In this document: one piece after another, positions 1 through 5,977 of the stretch
Numbering within the stretch: the first letter of the stretch is position 1
Layout of the letters: each line of letters begins with the position of its first letter
Assembly: GCA_017999075.1 (NCBI GenBank)
Contig: JAGOBX010000240.1
Coordinates: forward strand, 1-6,037
Origin: Candidatus Babelota bacterium
GTDB taxonomy: Bacteria; JAGOBX01
Length of the DNA: 6,037 bases
Reading direction: 5' to 3'
Position numbers and translations under genes: made by a program
The notes under the pieces: model-generated
Databases searched by the model: none
Seen by the model: the letters and a program-made list of their open reading frames with translations, nothing else
What the model was told of the DNA's origin: nothing

Positions 1-1
1 T

Positions 2-1471
2 GCATTATGCAAAAAAAACGGATTAAACAAAAATTTAAAAATAATGAGCGCGTTTTTCGCGCTTTTATATATATCTTTTTCAAGAACATATTGGACAGAA
101 TCAATTTCGGCTGAAGTTTATATTCTGCATATACTTGCAATAACTTCAATGCTTGAATTGATGTTATTTGACAATTTAATATCGAATAAACCTGTATTAT
201 ATTCAACAACAGCAGGTATCATTGCAGGCATATCATTCAGCAATCATTCATCTATCATATTTATAATTCCGGTTTTTATAATTACACTTATGCTACGAAC
301 AAAAAAGCTGAAGCATATTTTAATTTTTATACTAATGGCAGTGATGGTATGGCTTATATTCAATCTGGATATGATGATGAGGGCAAAGTCTAATCCGGAA
401 TTAAATTTAGGAAATCCGTCAGACATTAAATCATTGGTTAAAACCGTAACCATGTCGCAATATAAAAATTTGGTAAAATATCCGCTTTTTAATAATGCAA
501 AAATTAATTTTTTAAAAAATAATTTCAATAATGAATTTGATTACATTTTTCTAATAATTTCTTTAGCAGGGTTCGTTTTTATACAAAAACTTTCAAAAAA
601 AATTTTTGTAATATTATTTTCTGTATTTGTTGTTTTTGGTATTTCCATATTCGGATTTTACAGACAGGTATCGTATGAAGCTGTATTAGAAACAATATAT
701 GTTTTTTTTCTTCCATTATACGTTATATTGACAATATCATTCGGTTATGGATTATACGTCATATTTTCATATTTTTTCAGTACCGGCATTTTTCTGAAAA
801 AATTAACAGGTGCAACGCTTTTGATTGTATTAACATTAATGTTAATAATAAATTTTACAGAAAATTTTAATTACAACAATATGAGGGATATTGACATTTG
901 CGATTTATATACGGAAGATATTCTTAATGAAACCGGGAAAAACGGCATACTACTGACTGATGATGATAATATTGTTTATTCGATATGGTATAACCAAATG
1001 GTTTTAAAGCGGTACAGAGACAGACTGGTAATTCATCCTGAATTATTAAAAACAAAATGGTTTTTAAAAACAGACGCAAGGAAGTTGTCTGATATTTCAG
1101 AGTATATCGATAAATTCCGAAACAATATATCAGTGATAGCATTCACCGATAAATTAAAACAGTCAACTCAAGGAAGAAGCTTATTCGGTTTAACCGATAA
1201 AATGGTTATTGAAAATAACATGCATTTAACAAATTTTGAAGGTTATAATATTATCGATAAAATTAAAAAGTACAAATATTCCGCTTTTTATAACAAAAAG
1301 GTTTATTATATATTGAAACATTATTCAATAGCGTATACTGTAAAAGGTATTTTATACGCAAGAAATAAACAGTTTAAAAATGCCGAAAAATGTTTTTTAA
1401 ATGCGCTTGAATGTGATGGAGATAATATTGACGCAAAACGCAATTTGATGCTGGTAAAAAAAGAAAATTAA
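2..1471 (+). CDS. DUF2723-family polytopic membrane protein with C-terminal TPR, 5'-truncated by the window edge
   Basis: Residues are counted from the first ATG (44), but the frame is open without a stop back to base 2, so that ATG is almost certainly internal and the true N-terminus is upstream. Several DUF2723 hallmarks are visible. They are W17 followed by AEVY (23-26), the GISFSNHSS segment (62-70) after a hydrophobic helix, and NLGNPSD...VTMSQY (121-140), which matches the family's 'GdP...vt..QY' block. The soluble part has GILLTDDDN...WYNQMVLKRYRDRLVI (301-330), matching 'gDNdtf.lWYlq.v...RpDV'. Hydrophobic helices lie at about 3-13, 24-42, 54-84, 91-107, 166-181, 186-204, 217-243 and 256-270. 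Residues 427-461 look like one TPR unit. DUF2723 includes human TMEM260, an O-mannosyltransferase, and bacterial members are thought to be membrane glycosyltransferases using lipid-linked sugars. Family membership is well supported; the glycosyltransferase role is inferred, and the catalytic N-terminal loop is outside the window. It is followed by a terminator at 1586-1627. Confidence 0.85.
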   Translation, partial: ALCKKNGLNKNLKIMSAFFALLYISFSRTYWTESISAEVYILHILAITSMLELMLFDNLISNKPVLYSTTAGIIAGISFSNHSSIIFIIPVFIITLMLRTKKLKHILIFILMAVMVWLIFNLDMMMRAKSNPELNLGNPSDIKSLVKTVTMSQYKNLVKYPLFNNAKINFLKNNFNNEFDYIFLIISLAGFVFIQKLSKKIFVILFSVFVVFGISIFGFYRQVSYEAVLETIYVFFLPLYVILTISFGYGLYVIFSYFFSTGIFLKKLTGATLLIVLTLMLIINFTENFNYNNMRDIDICDLYTEDILNETGKNGILLTDDDNIVYSIWYNQMVLKRYRDRLVIHPELLKTKWFLKTDARKLSDISEYIDKFRNNISVIAFTDKLKQSTQGRSLFGLTDKMVIENNMHLTNFEGYNIIDKIKKYKYSAFYNKKVYYILKHYSIAYTVKGILYARNKQFKNAEKCFLNALECDGDNIDAKRNLMLVKKEN

Positions 1472-1535
1472 AATTATATTGCGTAATTTTTCGGCATGTG
1501 TTATTATTGAGATTACTGTAAATCAGTTATGCATT

Positions 1536-1556
1536 CGCCGGATTGATTCCCCGGCG
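1536..1556. other. GC-rich hairpin, possibly part of a structured RNA or 3' UTR
   Basis: CGCCGG (1536-1541) and CCGGCG (1551-1556) form a perfect 6-bp all-G/C stem around the 9-base loop ATTGATTCC. Just upstream, ATTACTG (1512-1518) and CAGTTAT (1524-1530) form a weaker 7-bp stem with one T-T mismatch. No T-run follows the CGCCGG hairpin, so it is not a terminator in itself. In DNA this AT-rich, a short compact G/C stem is often a sign of a structured RNA. It could be part of the 3' UTR of the preceding gene, a small RNA ending at the terminator, or a dispersed palindromic repeat. I recognise no known RNA family here. Confidence 0.4.
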
Positions 1557-1585
1557 GCTGACCTGACTCATTTACTTCCTCTAAC

Positions 1586-1627
1586 GCTGCTAATCCTTAA
1601 TGCCCTCAAGGGTTAGCAGCCCTTTTT
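1586..1627 (+). terminator. Rho-independent terminator after the DUF2723 gene
   Basis: GCTGCTAATCCTT (1586-1598) pairs with AAGGGTTAGCAGC (1608-1620), giving a 13-bp stem with one T-G wobble and a 9-base loop (1599-1607). Two Cs and five Ts (1623-1627) follow on the plus strand. It lies 114 bases after the stop of the DUF2723 gene and should end that transcript or a small RNA encoded between. The stem is nearly symmetric, but the minus strand offers a run of A before it rather than a T-run after it, so plus-strand function is favoured. Confidence 0.75.
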
Positions 1628-1667
1628 ACAAAAATTATTTAACAAAAAAAAGCTGCACATAAAAATA

Positions 1668-1698
1668 AATTGTATTTTTTCCATAATATAATACAATT
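1668..1698. repeat. AT-rich 9-bp inverted repeat upstream of the SGNH gene
   Basis: AATTGTATT (1668-1676) and AATACAATT (1690-1698) are perfect inverted copies separated by 13 bases. The right arm ends 85 bases before the ATG at 1784 and is followed by T-rich sequence (1702-1718). It could be an operator for a dimeric regulator or a weak second terminator. In AT-rich DNA such a repeat can also arise by chance, so no function is assigned. Confidence 0.4.
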
Positions 1699-1783
1699 CC
1701 TGTTTTTATTTTGCTTTTAGATTTTATATATTGCTGCAGTAACTTTTTAAAATGTTCAATTTTCTTGATTTTGCTTTAAATTA

Positions 1784-2809
1784 ATGAGTAATTTACCTAT
1801 TTATAAAAAAATTATTTTTGTTGGAATTTTTTTTTGTTTTCTCTTTATAGCCGCTGAAATTGCCGGAAGATTTATTAATTTCAATTTCAATAAAGACGTT
1901 TCACAATTTTCAGTACCAATGCTGGCTGATAGAAATTTTGTTATTGAAGATGAAGAATTGTTCTGGAAATTCAAACCTTCTGTAACAATTCATTCAAGAT
2001 GGACATTTCCTTCTTTCATAAAAATAAATTCAGACGGTTTCAGGAGCAATACAGAATACATCGAACAAAAATCACCAGGAACAACAAGAATAGCATGTAT
2101 AGGAAACAGCGTAACTTTCGGATACAGGCGTTCCCTTGAAGAATCATTTGAATATATTCTCCAGACAAAACTCAATTCAAACAGTAAATCTAAAAAATTC
2201 GAAATATATAATTTCGGAGTTCCGGGTTATACTTCACACCAGGGGCTTGCAGTTCTAAAAAAAAACGTTCTCAAATACAATCCTGACATAATTACAGTTT
2301 GTTTCGGAATCAATGATGAACGGTTAGTTGCTGTTCCCGACAAATTCAGGAAGGTAAATATTAATTTTTTTTCAAAACTTGAACCGTATTTTCAAAAATT
2401 GTTCACTTATAAAGTTTTGATGAAACTTTATTACGATTCCATTGAACAGAAATTAAAAAAAAACTTTTTGAAACCAAGGGTTTCTTTAGAAGATTATGAA
2501 AAAAATTTAGACGAAATCATCTCAATTTGCAGCAAAAAAAATATAAATGTCATAATAATAACTCCGCCTTATAATCCCGCATTAAAAGACGACGAAGATT
2601 TTATAAAATCAATGAAAAAATACAGGGAATCAGCGATAAAAACAGCAATAAAAAATAATTGCAGGCTTGCCGATTATTCTAAAAAAGTCGATGATACTTT
2701 TAAACTTGAAAATATAAATTATATCTGGGACTCATGTCATCCTGACATTAAAGGAAATACAATATTAGCTGATATGCTCGAAACCATAATAACACAGATC
2801 AGCTTTTAA
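1784..2809 (+). CDS. Membrane-anchored SGNH/GDSL-family hydrolase
   Basis: The 341-residue protein starts with a short basic stretch and a hydrophobic helix (about 9-27) that should act as a signal anchor, putting the enzyme outside the cytoplasmic membrane. The SGNH blocks are complete and in order. Block I is GNSVTFG (107-113), with nucleophile Ser109 in a GNS variant of GDS. Block II is around NFGVPGYT (143-150) with Gly148. Block III is GIND (175-178) with Asn177, and block V is DSCHPD (316-321) with Asp316 and His319. An N-terminal INSDGFRSN motif (81-89) before block I is common in SGNH proteins linked to surface polysaccharides. The family comprises serine esterases and lipases, including carbohydrate and peptidoglycan O-acetyl esterases; the substrate here cannot be read from sequence. 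The start gives a sensible N-terminus but has no clear ribosome binding site, and the terminator at 1586-1627 suggests its own promoter. Fold and catalysis are well supported; a role in glycan deacylation is inferred. Confidence 0.85.
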   Translation: MSNLPIYKKIIFVGIFFCFLFIAAEIAGRFINFNFNKDVSQFSVPMLADRNFVIEDEELFWKFKPSVTIHSRWTFPSFIKINSDGFRSNTEYIEQKSPGTTRIACIGNSVTFGYRRSLEESFEYILQTKLNSNSKSKKFEIYNFGVPGYTSHQGLAVLKKNVLKYNPDIITVCFGINDERLVAVPDKFRKVNINFFSKLEPYFQKLFTYKVLMKLYYDSIEQKLKKNFLKPRVSLEDYEKNLDEIISICSKKNINVIIITPPYNPALKDDEDFIKSMKKYRESAIKTAIKNNCRLADYSKKVDDTFKLENINYIWDSCHPDIKGNTILADMLETIITQISF

Positions 2810-2862
2810 AAAATCAAAATTCAAACCAAATAAATCTATCTTACTTTATAAAAATTAATTAA

Positions 2863-4347
2863 TCATGTCATAACTTTTTTTATTATATCAATCAACTGCT
2901 GAAAATCGAAAGGTTTCTGTATAACAGAATAAGCTCCGAGTTCTGTCAAATTTCCGCTTTCATATTCAAGCTGACCTGACACAAAGACAATAGGCGTTTT
3001 ATTATTAATTTTCCTGAGTTCTTTAAATATTTCAATTCCTTTCATATCAGGCATAAGCAAATCAAGAAACACCAAATCAAAATCATTTTTAGAAAAAATT
3101 TCTATAGCCTGTTTTCCTCTTTCACAAACAGTAACATCAAACTTATTTATTTTCAGAATTTTTTCTATTGTTTTTAAAAAAGACTCTTCATCATCTACAA
3201 ATAAAATTTTACACGACAAATCTTGTAAATCGTTTTCAATTTGAATATTTGAAATATCTTTATTGCAGTCTTCAACATCTGAATACCCTCGAGGCAAAAC
3301 TATTTCAAACTTAGTTCCAACCCCTTCACTGCTTTCAACATTTATGATTCCATTATGTTTCTCAATAATTATAAAACTGACTGACAATCCAAGACCTGTG
3401 CCTTTGATCTTCAAATCATCTTTTGCCAATGCGCCTTTTGTAGTAAAAAAAGGCGTAAAAATCTTGTTTTTAGTTTCAGAATTCATCCCGACGCCTGTAT
3501 CGCTTATAGAAATATGAATATTTCCGTTTTTAAAAAAAGTTTCAATTTTTATTATTCCGTTACCTTTCGGCATAATAGCATGGCGCGCATTTATAAGCAG
3601 GTTAAGAAAAACCTGCTGAATCTGGCCTACATCAACGTTGACTTTTTCAGTTTTAGAATAAACTTTTTCAATAGTAATATTTTCAAGTTCAAATTGTTTT
3701 TTCTGCAATTTCAAAACATAATCAAGCAAAGTTTCAATTTCTACAAATTCTTTTTTAGGAGGAGTGGGTTTTGCGTAAGTCATCATATAAGAAACTATTT
3801 TTTTTCCCCGCATAAGTATTTTTTCAATCGTTTTCAAAGATTCTTCTGATTCGCCGTCAAGTTTTTTTTCAATCAACTGTATCAGTTGAACATTAGAATA
3901 AGCTACTGCGAGAATATTATTGAATTCATGCGCTATACCTGCAGTAAGCTGACCTACAGCAGATAACTTTTCAGATTGAATCAATTGATAAACTGCTTTA
4001 TTTAATTCTTCATTTTTATCAACTAATTTCCTGTTAATATCTTTAACCTTATGTTCTGAATCCTTGCATTCAGCAAAGACAGGTCTTATTCCACGAACTC
4101 CTAAAAACATAAGCACAGATAAACATAACCCGATTAGTTCATATATTAAATCAGTGGTAAAATTTATATTGAAAAAAATATAGTAAAGATGAAGGAGTCT
4201 TCTAATACCCATCAGGAAAAATGCTATTGACATAAACAGCCATGAATATCTCAACCCTGTTATTCTAATAAGCCATAGTGAATAAAAAGCAGCAGATAAT
4301 TGAAATGCTATAGACAATATGAGTATTGTAGAAATAACAATTGTCAT
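2863..4347 (-). CDS. Membrane hybrid histidine kinase with C-terminal receiver domain
   Basis: The 494-residue protein has three hydrophobic helices (about 2-26, 33-57, 66-86) with very short loops, then a probable coiled-coil linker (95-125). The HisKA dimerisation domain carries SAVGQLTAGIAHEFNN, with phospho-acceptor His140. The ATPase domain shows the N box (LNLLINARHAI, Asn249/Asn253), G1 (DTGVG, 283-287), the F box (TPFFTT, 298-303) and G2 (GTGLGL, 316-321). The receiver domain (about 379-494) has the acidic pair Asp385/Asp386, phospho-acceptor Asp429, Ser457 and Lys478. All residues for autophosphorylation and His-to-Asp transfer are present, so it should be active. The output partner is unknown, as no DNA-binding regulator is seen in the window. 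There is no extracytoplasmic sensor domain, so it probably senses within the membrane or through a partner protein. It is the last gene of the minus-strand operon, 16 bases after panD. The start is preceded by very AT-rich bases without a Shine-Dalgarno sequence, so translation may depend on upstream ribosomes. Confidence 0.93.
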   Translation of the reverse strand: MTIVISTILILSIAFQLSAAFYSLWLIRITGLRYSWLFMSIAFFLMGIRRLLHLYYIFFNINFTTDLIYELIGLCLSVLMFLGVRGIRPVFAECKDSEHKVKDINRKLVDKNEELNKAVYQLIQSEKLSAVGQLTAGIAHEFNNILAVAYSNVQLIQLIEKKLDGESEESLKTIEKILMRGKKIVSYMMTYAKPTPPKKEFVEIETLLDYVLKLQKKQFELENITIEKVYSKTEKVNVDVGQIQQVFLNLLINARHAIMPKGNGIIKIETFFKNGNIHISISDTGVGMNSETKNKIFTPFFTTKGALAKDDLKIKGTGLGLSVSFIIIEKHNGIINVESSEGVGTKFEIVLPRGYSDVEDCNKDISNIQIENDLQDLSCKILFVDDEESFLKTIEKILKINKFDVTVCERGKQAIEIFSKNDFDLVFLDLLMPDMKGIEIFKELRKINNKTPIVFVSGQLEYESGNLTELGAYSVIQKPFDFQQLIDIIKKVMT

Positions 4348-4363
4348 ATAATTATAATTATAT

Positions 4364-4720
4364 TTATTTTATTTTAACTATATCGTTGTTTTCATTTAAA
4401 ACAATAATCACAGGTTTATGTATCTCAGCCTCATCTGCAGTCATTGATGCAAATGAAAAAATTATTATTCTATCGCCTAATGCAACAAGCCTGGCAGCAG
4501 CTCCGTTAAGTCCGATTTCCTTTGATCCGGCAGGAGCTTTAATAATATATGTTTCAAACCGTTCCGCATTATTTATATTGGATATCATAACTTTTTCGAA
4601 TTCGCGGAGGTTTGCAGCTTTTATGATATTTTCATCTATAGATATGCTTCCTTCGTAATTTATATCACATTTAGTTACTGAAGCCTTATGAATTTTGGAT
4701 TTTAAAAGAGTTATTTGCAT
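4364..4720 (-). CDS. panD: Aspartate 1-decarboxylase (pyruvoyl-dependent) proenzyme
   Basis: PanD removes the alpha-carboxyl group of L-aspartate to make beta-alanine for pantothenate and coenzyme A synthesis in the cytoplasm. The proenzyme cleaves itself between Gly24 and Ser25, and the serine becomes the catalytic pyruvoyl group. The sequence shows this directly: YEGS (22-25) lies at the same numbering as in the E. coli enzyme. Lys9, His11, Arg54, Thr57, Tyr58 and NGAAA (72-76) are also at the canonical positions. At 118 residues it is slightly shorter than the E. coli protein (126), with the difference at the C-terminus. The start fits the family N-terminus (M.ITLLKSKIHKA). An AAGG sequence lies about 13 bases upstream, and an ATG at 4730 is out of frame. 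It lies 25 bases after the small membrane protein gene and 16 bases before the histidine kinase, in the same apparent operon. No panB or panC is visible nearby, so its place among signalling genes is unusual. Confidence 0.97.
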   Translation of the reverse strand: MQITLLKSKIHKASVTKCDINYEGSISIDENIIKAANLREFEKVMISNINNAERFETYIIKAPAGSKEIGLNGAAARLVALGDRIIIFSFASMTADEAEIHKPVIIVLNENNDIVKIK

Positions 4721-4745
4721 TTATATTCATCAACCTTTTTCTATT

Positions 4746-4919
4746 TTAATTTAACAACTGATTAATCTGGCGTTCTGTTTCATTAGCGCCGCCACCTTTT
4801 CTTTTCTGTTCGAGTTTTTCAATGTCGCTTTCAGCTTTACTCATAAACTTAATTATGAACAAAAACATAATCGCCATTATCAAAACTATAGTAATAAAAG
4901 TAGTTGGCAGTTTTTTCAT
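4746..4919 (-). CDS. Small single-pass membrane protein (57 aa), unknown function
   Basis: I do not recognise this protein. Its start codon overlaps the stop of the upstream voltage-sensor gene as ATGA (4916-4919), a common sign of translational coupling, and it ends 25 bases before panD. It begins MKKLPTTF, followed by one hydrophobic helix (about 6-23). A short charged, probably helical stretch (27-41) follows, then a GGG turn (42-44) and a polar tail ending QINQLLN. It has no cleavable lipobox or evident signal peptidase site, so it is probably an anchored bitopic protein. The overlap and packing support a real gene despite its size. It is most likely an accessory subunit of the voltage-sensor protein; that role is inferred from position only. 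Confidence 0.72.
   Translation of the reverse strand: MKKLPTTFITIVLIMAIMFLFIIKFMSKAESDIEKLEQKRKGGGANETERQINQLLN
4916..4919 (-). promoter_or_regulatory. ATGA stop/start overlap coupling two genes
   Basis: On the minus strand the sequence GGGAAAAAATGA contains the start of the small membrane protein gene (ATG, 4919-4917) and the stop of the voltage-sensor gene (TGA, 4918-4916). Ribosomes finishing the first gene can restart at once on the second, which would tie the amounts of the two proteins together. Confidence 0.75.
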
Positions 4920-5977
4920 TTTTTCCCGTCCTGCAGCTGATTATAAGCTTCGTAATATTCCCAAAGTTTAGAATTATAATAATCAAGCGCATTATTATAA
5001 TTTTCCTGCAGTTTATATATAACTGTGTCTTTTAATTTTTCATCAAGTTCGATTTTTTTAAATTCCTGGTAGTGTTCTATAGCTTCTTCAAATTTATTAA
5101 CAGGATCCATGAAAAATTTTTTTATAGTCAAATGCAAAATTAATAGTAATAAAAATAAAAGCGGAAGCGAAGAAATAAGTATTATAAATTCAACTATCCG
5201 CACATAAAACTTAATTTCTTTTATTAGAACTTTTACAATTATAGTATTTGATATATTAACTTCTAAAATTTCATCAGGGAAATAAGTTTCAGAAACTTCC
5301 TTCTGAGTAGTATTTATATAATCTTCTAATTTTGTTTCAGAAGTTTTCATATCAATTTTATAATAAAAAACATCATCAATGAGTTTCAATTGATGGATAA
5401 ATTTATCAGGATCAAACTTTCCCTGATCATTTTTAGACGATAACACCAATGTTTTAACTAAAGTAGAATAATTATCTTCAAGAAAAGACATCAGCCGTTT
5501 ATCAATAAATCCTGCGGTAATCAAAGAAATAATTATAAAACCTAAAATAAGTATTATTGATATTGAATTAAATAATTTTTCTTCAAGAACAGATTGAGTG
5601 GTATGTTTTACTGTTTTCAATGCCCTGAATATTCTCAGCATCCGAAGCACTCTTAAAATTCTTATAAACCGCGTATATTTTATTCCTCTTATTGCGCGAA
5701 GAGCAGGAGTCAACACATCTGAACACGCTAACACGTCAATAATTATTTCGGTACTGAAAAAATATTCTTTTTTGAATAATATTATCCGTATTACTACGTC
5801 AATCAGAAAAATAACAGCAATTATAATATTATATATTTCAAATTTAGATTGAAGTACAGGAGTAATTTCAAAATAAGAATGAATTAACAGGCCGATTGCT
5901 ATAACAACAAGGAATAAAACAAAATAATCCCAAATTTTAAAATATATATTTTTTTTTATTTGTTCGGATTTAGACAT
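4916..5977 (-). CDS. Voltage-sensor-domain membrane protein with extracytoplasmic sensor-like segment and HAMP-like tail, no recognisable pore
   Basis: The 353-residue protein opens with four helices like the voltage sensor of ion channels. S1 is about 14-34, S2 about 47-68 with Asp60 and Arg64, S3 about 75-86 with Asp81, and S4 starts about 91. S4 has basic residues at every third position from Arg94 to Lys124, eleven in all. A fifth helix (136-157), a ~100-residue segment outside the membrane (158-256) and a sixth helix (257-284) follow. This reproduces the six-helix plan of a voltage-gated channel. No potassium filter (TVGYG type) or NaChBac-like filter (TLESW type) is present between helices 5 and 6. 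The segment there shows predicted strands such as DVFYYKI (202-208) and TIIVKVLI (245-252), reminiscent of a Cache/PAS-type sensor. After helix 6, residues 287-340 look HAMP-like (MDPVNKFEEAI, then KDTVIYKLQENYN) with coiled-coil character. No kinase, cyclase or methyl-accepting output domain follows. A database would probably label it 'ion transporter', but I infer a transducer rather than a channel. It is the first gene of the operon. Confidence 0.75.
   Translation of the reverse strand: MSKSEQIKKNIYFKIWDYFVLFLVVIAIGLLIHSYFEITPVLQSKFEIYNIIIAVIFLIDVVIRIILFKKEYFFSTEIIIDVLACSDVLTPALRAIRGIKYTRFIRILRVLRMLRIFRALKTVKHTTQSVLEEKLFNSISIILILGFIIISLITAGFIDKRLMSFLEDNYSTLVKTLVLSSKNDQGKFDPDKFIHQLKLIDDVFYYKIDMKTSETKLEDYINTTQKEVSETYFPDEILEVNISNTIIVKVLIKEIKFYVRIVEFIILISSLPLLFLLLLILHLTIKKFFMDPVNKFEEAIEHYQEFKKIELDEKLKDTVIYKLQENYNNALDYYNSKLWEYYEAYNQLQDGKK

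Larger units (their letters stand above)
1472..1783. other. 312-base intergenic region with a structured GC-rich half and an AT-rich half
   Basis: No credible protein gene is seen here on either strand. Bases of about 1512-1622 are clearly richer in G and C than the rest of the window and contain three successive hairpins (1512-1530, 1536-1556, 1586-1620), the last a terminator. Bases 1628-1783 are very AT-rich and contain a 9-bp inverted repeat (1668-1698) plus runs of T. A promoter for the gene starting at 1784 should lie here. No convincing -35/-10 pair with normal spacing, nor a Bacteroidetes-type TTTG/TAnnTTTG pair, could be picked out by eye. The bases just before the ATG at 1784 show no Shine-Dalgarno sequence. 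Confidence 0.7.

Noticed and set aside
44-46. ATG at 44 as the true start of the DUF2723 gene.
   Set aside because: The frame stays open to base 2, no ribosome binding site precedes this ATG, and the family should have further membrane helices before the WTESISAEVY motif. The gene is cut by the window edge.
1580-1622. Integron attC-like site, because CTAAC and GTTAG cores flank a hairpin.
   Set aside because: Neither core fits RYYYAAC or GTTRRRY exactly, the spacing is too short, there is no integrase or cassette nearby, and a terminator explains the structure.
1505-1627. SRP RNA, tmRNA, RNase P RNA or 6S RNA in the GC-rich block.
   Set aside because: A GTCAGGT string on the minus strand recalls SRP RNA, but the GGAAGGNAGC loop does not follow it. 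No tmRNA tRNA-like end or RNase P core motif is present on either strand.
2810-2862. Bidirectional terminator between the convergent SGNH and kinase genes.
   Set aside because: The 53-base gap is AT-rich and contains only the simple palindrome ATTAATTAAT with no G/C stem, so no terminator can be supported.
4341-4658. Plus-strand 105-codon open frame opposite panD.
   Set aside because: It is entirely antisense to panD, which has all family residues, and its translation shows no recognisable domain. The same holds for the plus-strand open frames inside the kinase (3263-3517, 3514-3849) and inside the voltage-sensor gene (5598-5852), and for the minus-strand frames inside the DUF2723 and SGNH genes.
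4718-4730. ATG at 4730 on the minus strand as an alternative panD start.
   Set aside because: It is out of frame with panD. The ATG at 4720 gives the N-terminus and residue numbering expected for the family.
5407-5505. Pore loop and selectivity filter between helices 5 and 6 of the voltage-sensor protein (around residues 158-190).
   Set aside because: The stretch LEDNYSTLVKTLVLSS vaguely resembles a pore helix, but no potassium, sodium or calcium filter signature follows, a lysine sits in it, and about 75 further residues precede helix 6. It is kept only as an alternative to test.
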